Notes under the pieces: generated by a model | What the model was told of the DNA's origin: nothing | Database searches by the model: none | The model's input: the letters and a program-made list of their open reading frames with translations, nothing else | Made by a program: the position numbers and the translations under genes | Assembly (NCBI GenBank): GCA_004154925.1 | Contig: QJNS01000087.1 | Coordinates: forward strand, 62,001-126,000 | Length of the DNA stretch: 64,000 bases | Reading direction: 5' to 3' | DNA from: Monosporascus cannonballus | Taxonomy: Eukaryota > Ascomycota > Sordariomycetes > Xylariales | Part shown: piece by piece, positions 34,945 through 46,501 of the stretch | Position numbering within the stretch: position 1 is the stretch's first letter | How the letters are laid out: each line of letters starts with the position of its first letter

Positions 34945-35785
34945 TAGGTATATTAAGAGAACCGAGCGTAAAATAATACGACTAGTAATCAAGTTATTAT
35001 AGTTTATAAAGACATTACGGTTGCCTATTTCTTAAATTTAAATTAAATCCTATCGGCCTTTATTTTAATTCCAAAAATCTTTAAAAATTGTATATATATA
35101 TATTTGTTTATATTTAACGAATATATCAAGTATTACATTTATCAGATTTAAATTAAGTATATTACAGTTACAAAAATATATCGAATATAATTATTTTCAA
35201 CTTTTTAATAATTATAATATAATAATAATAATCTGTAGAGATAAGAGTATAATTTAATAATCCTTTTTATATTAAATTATTTTTAATAATATATAATAAA
35301 ATAATATACGCGGCATTTAGGTTATTAAAACTTTAAAAATATTACGGTAAGTGATTTTATCGAATTTTGACTTAATTATATTAACTTGAAATTTTATCGA
35401 AAAAAGTTTGAAAGAATTTTTATATGCGTATTAGTATATATTTGACCTATATTTAAAATATGAAATATAATTAATTTAAGTTAATCATGAAATTTAAAAA
35501 AACGTTTTTAAAAAAAGATATCAAATAAAAGTCTTTTTTTAACTTGAATTTAAGCCTTATTAATTCGTTACGGGGATACGTTATTAAATTGGTTAATTTT
35601 AGCGTTTTAGTATAGTATATAAAAGAATATCAAAAATAGAAACGAGTTAGCAGAGATCTAAGCTAGCTAAGATAAGCGATACGTAGCGCACTATATATAC
35701 GGAATGATTACTTATTAATTAGCAGGTATATGGTTCGTAAATAGGTTATTTAAAGTTATATACATACGATAATATATATAATTAG

Positions 35786-35909
35786 TGTTACGGCACAGAA
35801 CAACAAGAGTCTAGCCATTACACTACTAAAAGTGGAACGTTATAAAGTCGAGCTCTGACCGCCTTGTTCTGCTCTATATATCTACAAGGTGCCACTTAGG
35901 ACTGTGACA
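35786..35909. repeat. 124-bp solo LTR with intact target duplication
   Basis: Starts TGTTACGGCACAG, ends GGACTGTGACA, and is flanked by perfect ATTAG duplications (35781-35785, 35910-35914). It has near-normal GC inside RIP-degraded DNA, as expected if it is too short for RIP or inserted later. TG...CA ends and a 5-bp duplication define an LTR; the small size suits a Ty1/copia element or a TRIM. Orientation cannot be set from one copy. Confidence 0.8.
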
Positions 35910-35914
35910 ATTAG

Positions 35915-38011
35915 CCGAATATATTAGCATAATTAATGTCTTTCAGATTTATTAATTAAAAGATTTTACCGCTTTATTCTAGTTATATATTAATAAATAG
36001 ATTATTATTAAAACAATATAAAATACAATATAAAAAAAGGTATATTTAAACGAAAACAAATTTTTTTATCCGTTAATATCAAATTTACATACAACAGTTA
36101 TAACGCTATTAACCTTTTTTCAAGTCACTGAATTTCTTTTCTTTAAATTTATTTATAATTTTTTAAAAAAAGAAGCGGATTATATTTCAATTTATTATAA
36201 CCGCTATAAAATCTTTTTCTTTTTCGTTTTAGCTATTTTACGATAGTTAAATTAAATCATTATTAATTATATTTTCTTCTTATTACTTTGTATTTCAGTT
36301 ACTAAGATTCGGTTTTTATACTAATTAATCGTTCTATTAAAATATATATCTTTAAGTTCGTAATATTTGTTCGAAACGAAATATGTGCTGTAAATCGATT
36401 TCATAAAAAAACCTTAATATTATTAATTAACACTTAAAATATTTAAATGAAATTATACTATTTTTAAAATATAGTTATATTTTAAAATATTAGTTTTAAT
36501 AAAAATAATTTTTCGGACTACTTTTATATATGGATTAAAAGTTTTTAATTTCCTTAACATCTTATTCGATTTTATTAGTAAAAAACTATTTGTTAAGTGT
36601 TCGTGATTAATACAATCGTAATTTGAATTTTTAAAAGATTTAATATTTTTCTACTATTACGAAAAAAGGAATTAAAATTATTTTCCGCTCAGAAATTTAT
36701 TACTACTTGAAATATTGTATTTCTATAATACATAAAGATATCGATTTAATTCTGTAATTCTTTTTTTATTTCGTATAACGTTTTATATTTAAAATTCTTT
36801 TATATCTTAATTTTAAATATTTTTGTAACCTTTCAACTTCGCAACTTTATTAGTAAAAAGGCTTCTTTATTTGCTGGCTTTTTTTTTATAACGTATTTGT
36901 ATTATAGTCGTCTATATATTTATATTTCTTTCTGCTGCAAAACTAGTATATTTGTGCTGTTTTTAATGTATTTTTTTATTTCTTTTTTCTTAATTGTTTA
37001 ATTCAGAGAGTAATAAAGTAGCAAAAATCTTAAGGTTTAAAAAACTCACCTTCAAGTCGAAGGCTCACGTTAAATTCATTATATTATAATATAACAAAAG
37101 TATCCTTACACTATAACGTTTCGGTTTTATTCGAATGTTAAATATAAGTAACAAAGTATAGAATATTTCAGCTTTGTGTAAGCTTTTATATATTTGCATT
37201 TATTATCGAGTTTGTTAAACGTTTTTTATTTTACTGTATTTAATCATCATGTTTTTTAACATTAAAATAAATTACGTAATACTTTAAATAGTAATCAAAA
37301 AAATATAAAGAATTATAAGATTTTATATAAGGTTTTTCTAAGTGTATAATTGTAACGAATATATTATATATTCACTTGAAGATATAAGCAGTATCCGCAA
37401 TAGAGTTTTGATTTACAGCTTACAACTAGGTAAGAAATATTTTTATAATTTATTTGGTAAAGAGATTTATACATCTTTTCTATAATAAAAATCGGCTGTT
37501 ATAAATTTAAATTCATAATTAATAAGCGAAATCAAGCAAATCGTTATTTATATTAAAAACCGTTTATTATATAGCTATATTTGTTAATAAGGATATTTCT
37601 AATCTATATAATTGATATAATTTTATAAACTTACTTAAATTATTTAGATCACTTTTCAAAGCCAAGCTTTCTTTGATTAGAATTTAACTGTTAGCATGTT
37701 CCGCGTTAAGTATTAAAAGTAAGTCTTTAAAATAAGAACTCCTGTTTTCGTAATATTATTTTCCCTTTTTTAATGATTTTTATCTTAAAAATAAGAACCG
37801 TAAATAGCCGTTTCGCTTATTTTGAGGAGAATTTCGAAATTTTTCAACTAATTTCATTATAGCAAATCGTATTCGAAAGGAAAAAAAATTAGTTTAAACT
37901 AACGCAAATCTCGCGATAATCGTACCAGTTATATTAAAAGATTTAGTTCTTAAATTGCTTTTTTTTACAATTATATACGCTTTTGAAAACCTTAATTCTT
38001 TTTAGTTATTA
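35915..38011. other. AT-rich, RIP-like stretch without recognisable gene
   Basis: Stops in all frames; probably old retroelement sequence. No LTR, TIR or catalytic motif could be read with confidence. It ends at the 5' LTR of the gypsy element at 38012. Confidence 0.45.
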
Positions 38012-38406
38012 TGTTATAACCTAATGGTCTTGACTTTTTGCTAAACCGTAAGAGTTATAAAATAGGTTAATTTCGATTCAGGCTAAAACGTTACCTAGTT
38101 GGCTTAAAGGTTTTAAAATATAAAATATTTTAAGCGTTTTAAGCTAGTAGAAAAATTGAAAAAGTTTAAGAGATTTAGGAATTTAAGCCGTTCAAACACG
38201 TTAAACTAAGACAAAAATATATATATTTATTATTTCTATAATATAAATAATATTTGTTTGTAATAATAGTTTCTTACTTGAAGTACTTTTAAGATTAAAA
38301 AACGTAATACGTTATTATATTTAACGCTTAAAGTTATATAATATTTTTATTAATATAAACTCTTATAACTTAAGTTTAAAAATTAGTTTAACCGTTAACA
38401 GTTATA
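38012..38406 (+). repeat. 5' LTR of element A
   Basis: Starts TGTTATAACC and ends ...AGTTATA, followed by the leader sequence common to these elements (CGTTGTAAGTTTTTATTTAA). Same subfamily as the solo LTR at 18850-19276. Confidence 0.8.
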
Positions 38407-41400
38407 CGTTGTAAGTTTTTATTTAACAGTATTGTGAAAATTTAAATAATATTATCAATATTATCTTTACTAATTAATACTTAATTTACGAGGTTTTAAG
38501 GAAAATATTTTTTTAAAAAATAATAACCCTGTTTAATTAGGAGAAAAGGTTTTCGACGACTAGGTTTTCTAAATATACGCATTTCTTAGTTTAGAAAATA
38601 TTAATTTTTTCGGATCATTTCAAATCGCATATAAGAAGTTCGAAGATAAAAGCAAAATCTCGAATATAAGAAAATTTCCTAAAGCAAGTCAAATTATTTA
38701 AATAAATTTCATTAAAAATTAGAAAAGGTTCTCAAACGCGCTAAGCTCGAGTTATTTAATGGCATTTCCATAAAATTATAGTTATGTCCAATTTAATATC
38801 GAACTCATTTTAGGTATTTTTCTATCCGATTTGCTATATTTACTTTACGCATAACATTTGCAGTTGGACGATTTGCTCGAAACGTAATTATTTGGTTCGA
38901 ACCTATTATAAAAAAGCACGTTATTTTATTGGCGAAAAAACAAAGTCTTAAAGTGATGTATAACGATTATAAAGAATTTAAATAAATATTAACGAAGACT
39001 TTTAGATTAATAAAAGCAACAATAAAAGCTGAAATATAAATCCAGTAAATACGATAAAAAGATTCGGTATTTAATGACGGTAATACGCTTATTTAATTAG
39101 TATCGAAATTAAATTAAAAACAAAAAGCATTAATGGTTAGATTTTTCGACGGTTTAAAAAATACAGAAAGTTTTTTAAATTTAATTAACCTGATTATTTA
39201 TCGAATTATATTACTTTAACGATTAAGATTAACGATTGGCAATATGTTTAACGTATTAAAAATATTACAGGCAAGCATTATAAAGAATTCTGATATATAT
39301 TTAATATTATTTTTTTCGATATAATAATATTTTATATAATAATATTTTAAAATTTATAAAGCCTAAAGCTATATACAAAAAGTTGAAATTAAATTACATG
39401 TTATAAAAGGGGAAAAAGAAATGTAAAATGATTAAATAGTTTTTACTTAAATATTTACGATAAAATAAATAGATTTTACTGATTGAATAATAATTTAAAT
39501 ATATTTACAAAATCGACGAGAAATCTACTAATATAATTCGAGTTTAATATGAAATAGTTTTATTACGATAGAGAATTGGATAGGAAAAAAAGCCAGAAAG
39601 TTGGCAAAGAAAATATTTAAGGAATAGCAGAATATTTGTAAAATATAATTACGAAAATATAAGAAATAAACGAAAAATACTTGTTGTAGAACTTTTGATT
39701 TAATATGGTAAAATATATATAATATATTGTAATCGACAAATTTGCTAGATATATAATCACTGAAAAAAGGTTAATTTATTAACGCATTATACGTATATAT
39801 AAGAAAAATGCGGTTTTGACAATTAAATCGAAAATAATAAAATAAACAAATAATAACATCAATATTTTCGGATTATTGCGTTTTAAAATAATATTGATAG
39901 AAAAATAATCATACAGAATTAGTTAAATAAAGAAAAATAGTCAAAAATTCATTTGATTTTCATAATTAATGTGAGTATTAATTTGTAAAACTTAAACTTA
40001 GCAGATTATCGAAAAATATTACTAAAAGCGTATTACGGAGTTTTATTTTTAGTTAATATTTTTTGCAGATTTTAAAAGACGATAGGTTTTGAAGGAGGAA
40101 ATGCGGTAATTTATTAAGAAACTTTATTAAAAAATGACGTATTATAAAAAGCTCAATATCATATTATATATTATATAGAGAAATTATTGCTTAATAACGA
40201 AAGAAATTATAATAAAGTTTAAAATAATTATTATAATTCAAAACATTTATATTTAAAAAGAACGGTAAATATAGTAATGTAATGCGTTATAAAAGGAAAT
40301 ATTAACGACATTCGGAAAATTTGACAAGGAATTAAAAGAAAAGGATTACCTATAAAAAAGTCATAAAATAGCGAAATTTCGAAAAGTTAAAAAAATTCTA
40401 AAAAAGGATTTCAACGCGCCAATATGAGCCCTTAATAATTTTATTGCCTTGTATATATAAATCGGAATATATTGATATACTGTAATAATGTGTTACGAAA
40501 TTTTAGACGAGAATTATATTATACCAAGTACGAGTAATAAGCGTTTTTTACTATAAAAATATGAATTAAAACCTTATATAATTAAGAATGCCCCAAATTA
40601 TAATTTTATTTATAAAGAAAAAGTAATTTAGGCAAAAATTAATTATTGTAAAACTTTTATTTAAGGGCGATAATCAATATTTAATTGCGATATTATTTTA
40701 TTTGGAAATTACGATGTAATTTTAGAATTATAACAAATACGTTACTATGGAATGTTGATGAACGAAAAGATTAATTAGATAATTTCTATTTTCTATTATA
40801 GTAATTAATGAAATTTGTTTTTTAATATTTAATCGAAATTAGTGACGAATATAAATATAAAAATAAGATAAATGTTTTATAATATAAAGAAAAAATAGAA
40901 AAAGAATAAGGATAAAAACTATAATGTATTATTATTAATATTATAAAAGAGAAATTATAATAATTAAATAAATAGTTGAAATAAACTTTAAAAATTTAAA
41001 ACCTTTAAGCTGTATTTTATAATATTAGTTTAAATATATATATATATATATATTTTAAAAAAACACTTAATACAAAATTACTGGAATATAACGAATAAAA
41101 TTATAAATTAATTGTTAAATAAAGTTTATCTATTGAACTTTACTTTATTTTTTAATTTTAACGGAAACGACTTACGTATTTTTAAAAAAAAATAAAAACA
41201 TGAATTATAAGAGAGAATATGTTCGACTTTCGAATTTATCAGTAAAGTATTTCATATTTTTCGTATTTAACAAAATTGAAAGATTACGATTTGCAATTGA
41301 ATATTATTAATCAAACACTGTTATTATGAAATATCGAATGTTATTATTATTAATTACGCAAATTAAAAACCGATTTTATAAACCTTAATGATTTATAATG

Positions 41401-43464
41401 TTCGAATTTAAAAATGGGCATAATTTAACTAAAATTAAAAGAAATATAAATAGAAAATAGATTTTAGAACGAAATATAAAATATTCAAATATTTGGTTAT
41501 ATTAATAGAATTTATAAATATGTTAATGATTTTTTAACGAATCGCTAATCATGTATTAGGAGAATATTTCGATAATGTTAAAATTTACTATTTAAATAAT
41601 ATTTATATTCTTTTAGAAAAATAGAAAGTATATGCAAAATAGATTTATACAATGTTTTAAATGTTAGAATATTCAAAATTACTAATTAACGTAAAAAACG
41701 ATGAGTTAAACAACAAAAAGAAAATTATTCAAAGTATATTATTATCTCGAAATATACTAAAATAACGCTTTAGAAGTATTGTAGTTATAAAATAATTAAT
41801 AATAATTATAGGTAAGAAGATTTACGTATTTCTTAAATTTCTTATTTATTATAGAAAGTGTATTCGAGATTTTAGTAAAATTACTATATTGTTCATTAAT
41901 GTTATATATAAAACCTTATATAAATACAATAAAAAGTAAAGGCGCTTTGGAAAATTAAAGATGTAATTATAAATAACTGAATATTAAGTATATAGTATCT
42001 GGTATATTTTATTAAATTAGAAATCAATATAATAGATTACGTAGTACATATGATAATGAAATAGTAAAATAATTATAGTAAATTATATTTTATTGTATTT
42101 TTTATATACGTTAAAAAGCTGAACTTAACTACAGTATTTTAGATTAAGAATCTATAGACATTATTATAGTTTTGTTTAAAAAGGTTTTGGCATTTTCTAA
42201 AAAGAAGTTTGTACTAAGTTAAGATTTATACGAATTATTAAAGTTCTATTCCTTTTATTGCCATTAAAGAATTTAGAAGATAATAAATAATATATATAAA
42301 AAGGATGGAAAATTTCGAGTTTATTCTTATTTATAAAAAATATTTCAAAAAATAACAAAACCGATATTTTAAGTAAGTAAACAAATTTGTAAAAGATTGA
42401 TTAAAGTTAACCGTTTAATTTTCAATATTCTTTCGAAACAAGATTTATGTTTATAATAAATTGCGATAATACGCAATATATGGCATAATATATATTAAAA
42501 TATCAAAAATATAACGATATCCTTTTGCAAAACGAGAAATTAAACAACTTATAAATTTTTTAAAAAAATGAATTAAATTTAGTATATTAAATATATCAAT
42601 ATTAAGTAAATAGATATTTAAGGATTCCTAAAATATTAAAATTATTTTAACGTATTTATTTTTTTTAAAATAGGAAAAGCAACTTAAAAAATAAAACGAT
42701 ATACATTTTACGAAGACTTATAACTATAACTAATCACAAAAAAAATATAAATTATGATTATTATGAATTTTATTATTAAATCTTGTCATTCGAAAATTTA
42801 AGAATAAATATTTGATACAATAATATTTTCGTCATCGTTAATCAATTCACGAAATATGTTTATTTTTTATATTATTATAAGAATATGAATACAAAGAAAA
42901 CAATATATATTTTTTAAAAGTATTTTTATTATCTGCGGAGTATTATACGAAATTATTTTAAATAAAGAAATTATATTTATTTTAAAAATTAAGCAAGTTT
43001 TTATACTCTCAATCGGCTTAAATTATAAGTTCTTTAATACATTTAAACTTTAAATCAACGGATGAATACCACGGCTAATTTAAATATTCAAAATATATTT
43101 GTAACAATATATTAATTGCAAATAAAATAATTAAAATATTTGCATTCAAAATAAAAATAAGATTAAAACTTCTCCGAAATTAAATAAGTAAGTATTATAA
43201 TAAAAAACAGTTAAAATATTAACTTTCGAAAAAAGGAAATAATTAATCTAATTATTAAAAATATTTAAATTAAAAACCTAATAAAATATTTTATTTTAAA
43301 TATATCGGCCTAAATAGAATTACCAAAATTATCTCAAACAATAATTATTAATTAACTTATTATTAAAAGGTAAATTTTATATAATTTCTTAAATTTTCAA
43401 TTCAAGTTAATAGCAGATACGATTAAGATATTTAAGGTATAAAATAATGTAAAAATATAAGACA
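38407..43464 (+). pseudogene. gag-pol of element A, degraded
   Basis: Homologous throughout to 8485-13640 of element 1, with stops in every frame. The reverse transcriptase and integrase landmarks near 41600 and 42840 show the catalytic Asp codons converted to Asn codons. The coding homology is cut at 43464, close to the end of the chromodomain region, by the inserted pogo element. Confidence 0.7.
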
Positions 43465-45336
43465 ACGTCCCACATAAGTAAGCGCCACACATAAGTAAGC
43501 GTAACACTTTTTTAACATATTTCAATTATTTATCTTCAATTATCTATTTCTTAATATTAACATTATAGAACGTCTTATAAAAGAAGCGAAAATAAACCTA
43601 GCTATTTAGGCTAAAAAACGAAACCCGAAATTTAGTTACAAAAAGCTTAGTTTTATTTATAAAGTCTTATTTTTTACCTTAGCATACCGTTCTAAAGGTA
43701 AACGTGCCTGAACCGATATTATCCCTTTTTTGCAGAAATTGACGGCGACCGAAAAAAAATCGATTGTCGACCAAATCCTTGACCTAAATACGTAAACGTT
43801 TCCTATCCGGCTTTAATATATTAAAAATATGGCCAATATATTGTTTACCTAATACGTTGCAGAACGTATCGGAATTAACTGGGCGTCGAACTTTATTAAA
43901 CGGCAAAAAAAATTCCAGACGCGTTTAAATCGGAAAATTGATTATTAACGGGTCCTATACGAAAATCCAGAAATATTTCGCAAATAGTTCGAGCTTATTC
44001 GGGTTATAATCGTAAAATACGGCATCGCAAAAAAGGATATTTATAACTTCGACGAGACTAGATTTTTAATGGGGCTTTTTATAATAACGGGCATAATAAT
44101 TACCAATACCGAAAAACGTAAAAAACTTAAATAAACGTAATAAGGGAATAAAAAATAAATTATAATTATCCAAATTATTAATTCTTAAAATTAAGTTATA
44201 CCGTTATTTATTATTATAATAAGAAAAAATTATTTTAAGTTTTAATACCGCGATAATTTATTATTAGCCGATTAAAAAGTTATATTAAGTAATAATAATT
44301 GGATAATAAATAAATTAAATTTAAAATAAATTTAATATTTTAACAAATATATTCGGACGCGTATAAAAGGTTCGAAACGTTTTTTTATCCTCGACGGTTA
44401 CGAAAACTATTATTCGATAAAATTCGAAAAATATTACGCCAACCATAATATTATTACGTTTTACATATCCGTACATTTTTCGTATCGGTTTTAACTTTTT
44501 AATATATTTTATTTTTTTATTTTGAAATGCGTTTATTCGTAATATATCGAAAACCTAATACGACGCCATTATACTTATATTGCCAAAAAAGATTTTCTCG
44601 CCGGCTTTTATAATGCGTTCCAAATTATTATAACGTCCGATAATATTAAATCTGGATTTGCAAAAGCTGGTTTTGTTCCATTCGATCCTAATAACGTCTT
44701 TTCCGAATTAGACGTTTTTCCAATTATACCTATATCGACGGTCTCGCCGCTTACTTCCGCCGATTCTGTTTCCCCGCTTGCAAAAACCCCTAGAAATATC
44801 CAAAAAATAACAAAATAAGGATATTACTTACAAAAAAAAAATTAAAAATTATTAGAATAACTTGCTAACAAAAATAATGGAATTAGTTAATCTTTTGATA
44901 AAAAGTAACTTATTACTTTGGTACGAAATTGCTTTTTTTCGAGAAAAAACCGCCTAATTATACGAAACGAACCATATTTTAAGCAAACGTCGGAAAACCA
45001 AAAATAAATATTTTCAAAAAGGAGGAACACTTATTATATAAAAGAAATAAGCTTTTCTGGCTTAAAAAGAAAAAGGTGGTAAAAAAATGCAGTTAATAGC
45101 AATTGGAGAGGGTTATCGCAAAAGGGTTAAAACCAAGGAACGGAAATGTGGCGTTTGCAATAAGCCCGGGCATAATACGCATACTTATGAAAAAGTTGTA
45201 AATACGTTTAGCGAAAAAGAATCCGATTAATTTTAATTAATACGATATGTTATTATTAAGTTATTTGCATTTATTGTTGCGAGATGCCAAAAAGTGTTGC
45301 GCTCATTTATGTATGGCGCTTACTTATGTGGGACGT
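43465..45336 (+). mobile_element. Fot1/pogo-type DNA transposon (pogo-2) nested in element A
   Basis: The ends ACGTCCCACATAAGTAAGCG and its inverse at 45336 give inverted repeats of about 50 bp (to AACACTTTTT). The outer dinucleotides are CA (left) and TA (right), consistent with a TA duplication carrying one change. The plus-strand transposase relic includes DIYNFDETRFLMG near 44036-44074, LDGYENYYS near 44392 (consensus LDGHESHHS) and, after the DDE domain, KCGVCNKPGHNTHTY near 45145-45190, a CCHC zinc knuckle with only the last Cys lost. It is the clearest of the three copies for the C-terminal knuckle. Stops make it dead. Confidence 0.87.
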
Positions 45337-45559
45337 TAATATAATATATAAAATAAAAAAGATAATTAATATAAAAAAAGAAAATCATTTTATTTAATAC
45401 CTAATTTAATAAGAGAATTGTTTAAATTCCGAGAATATTTAGAAATTAAAAACTTTATAAATACTTCATACCTAGTAAAATCTTTTTTATTAATATCGGT
45501 AAAGACTTTTTAATTAACGGTTGATTAATTAATAAGACTACGACCGGACCAATTAATTA

Positions 45560-46050
45560 TGGTTGTAATTTATGTCGATATAGTTATTATATTCGCGGCT
45601 TTTAGCCGTTATTATTTTTGTTTTAGATATTTAAATTCCTTTATAATTTCCGCGATTTTGATATTTCGACGAAATGTCTTAATACTACTACGACAAAGTA
45701 GTCGTTTTTGTTTTTGTAAACTGTTTAGTTTATTCGCAGCGGTGCGTAATATTTCGCGAACTTATTCTTCTCGCGTTTTAAGCGATTTTTTTCGATGAAA
45801 AGCTTTGAATATATAATTTTCAAAAAGCTAAAAACGTTATAATATTTATTACAATAAATATATTGTCCGCATTCTAAAAATTTCTAGATAACCTTATATT
45901 TCATATTTTTTATAACGAGAATAAAAAAATATTTTAAAATTCAAATATTTAATGCGCTTAAAAAAGTAAAGGTTTAATACATTTACAAAAAGAATGATTT
46001 TTAACGCAGACTAATATAATAAGTATATAAAACAAAATATTATTTACCAA
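45560..46050 (-). pseudogene. antisense Cys-rich/coiled-coil accessory gene of element A, degraded
   Basis: On the minus strand, about 45970-45900 reads IKYLNFKIFFYSRYKKYEI (compare IKMEGFETMPC in the copy at 3819-4022), with Tyr in place of expected Cys. Farther on, about 45780-45600 gives a Lys/Leu-rich stretch (KLNSLQKQKRLL, then KTFRRNIKIAEIIKEFK) predicted to form a coiled coil. The plus-strand open frame 45559-45798 is its shadow. The gene is antisense to gag-pol and just inside the 3' LTR. Function is unknown. Confidence 0.5.
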
Positions 46051-46107
46051 AATTAACAAATAATAATTTGATTTTTAGAGATAAAAATTCTGAAAAAAGA
46101 GAGATTA

Positions 46108-46501
46108 TAGTATAATTTAACAGTTTTAGCTTTTTTTCAAACGGTCGGAGATATAAAATAAGTTAAGTCCGATCCAAACCAAAACGTTATGTAATTAGTT
46201 TAAAAATTTAAAGTACTAAATATATTAAGCTTTTCGAATTAGCAGAAAAGCTTAAAAGATTTAATAAGTTTAAGAGTTTAAATTACTTAAGCATTTTAAG
46301 CTAAAACCAAAATATACATGTTTATTATTTTTATAATATAAATAATATACATTTATAATAATCGTTCGTTATCTAAGAGATTTTTGATATTACGAGATGC
46401 AATACGTTATTATATTTATTACTTAAATCCTTACGATATTTCTATCAATATAAATACGTATAACTTAGGTTTAATAATTAGATGAATTGTTAGCTATTAC
46501 A
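46108..46501 (+). repeat. 3' LTR of element A
   Basis: Matches 38012-38406 over its whole length, ends ...TAGCTATTACA, and is preceded by a purine-rich tract (about 46091-46105). Confidence 0.8.

Larger units (their letters stand above)
32300..35700 (+). repeat. left copy of a dispersed repeat (inverted partner at 57050-58400), split by a pogo element
   Basis: 32300-32470 matches the reverse complement of about 58240-58400 nearly base for base, including TTATTAAAATCA and GGCCTAATA blocks. 32790-32900 matches the reverse complement of about 57470-57560, and 35565-35690 matches the reverse complement of about 57050-57180 (CGTTACGGGGATAC, then AGCTAGCTAAGATAAG). Removing the DNA transposon 32922-34944 leaves an arm of about 1.4 kb collinear with the right copy. 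The repeat type is unknown. Confidence 0.7.
38012..46501 (+). mobile_element. Ty3/gypsy retrotransposon (element A) interrupted by a pogo element
   Basis: LTRs at 38012-38406 and 46108-46501 enclose about 7.7 kb, of which 43465-45336 is an inserted DNA transposon; without it the length equals element 1 (about 6.6-6.8 kb). The flanks TATTA (38007-38011) and TAGTA (46502-46506) could be a target duplication with one change. Collinear with element 1: the reverse transcriptase remnant YLNNIYIL near 41600 (both Asp of YxDD now Asn) and the integrase FVIVNQFTKY near 42828-42857 (Asp and Arg of VDRFTK changed to Asn and Gln). It is more heavily mutated than element 1, so probably older. Confidence 0.85.

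Noticed and set aside
45559..45798. 79-codon plus-strand open frame in element A
   Set aside because: Shadow of the antisense coiled-coil gene; no plus-strand homologue in element 1.
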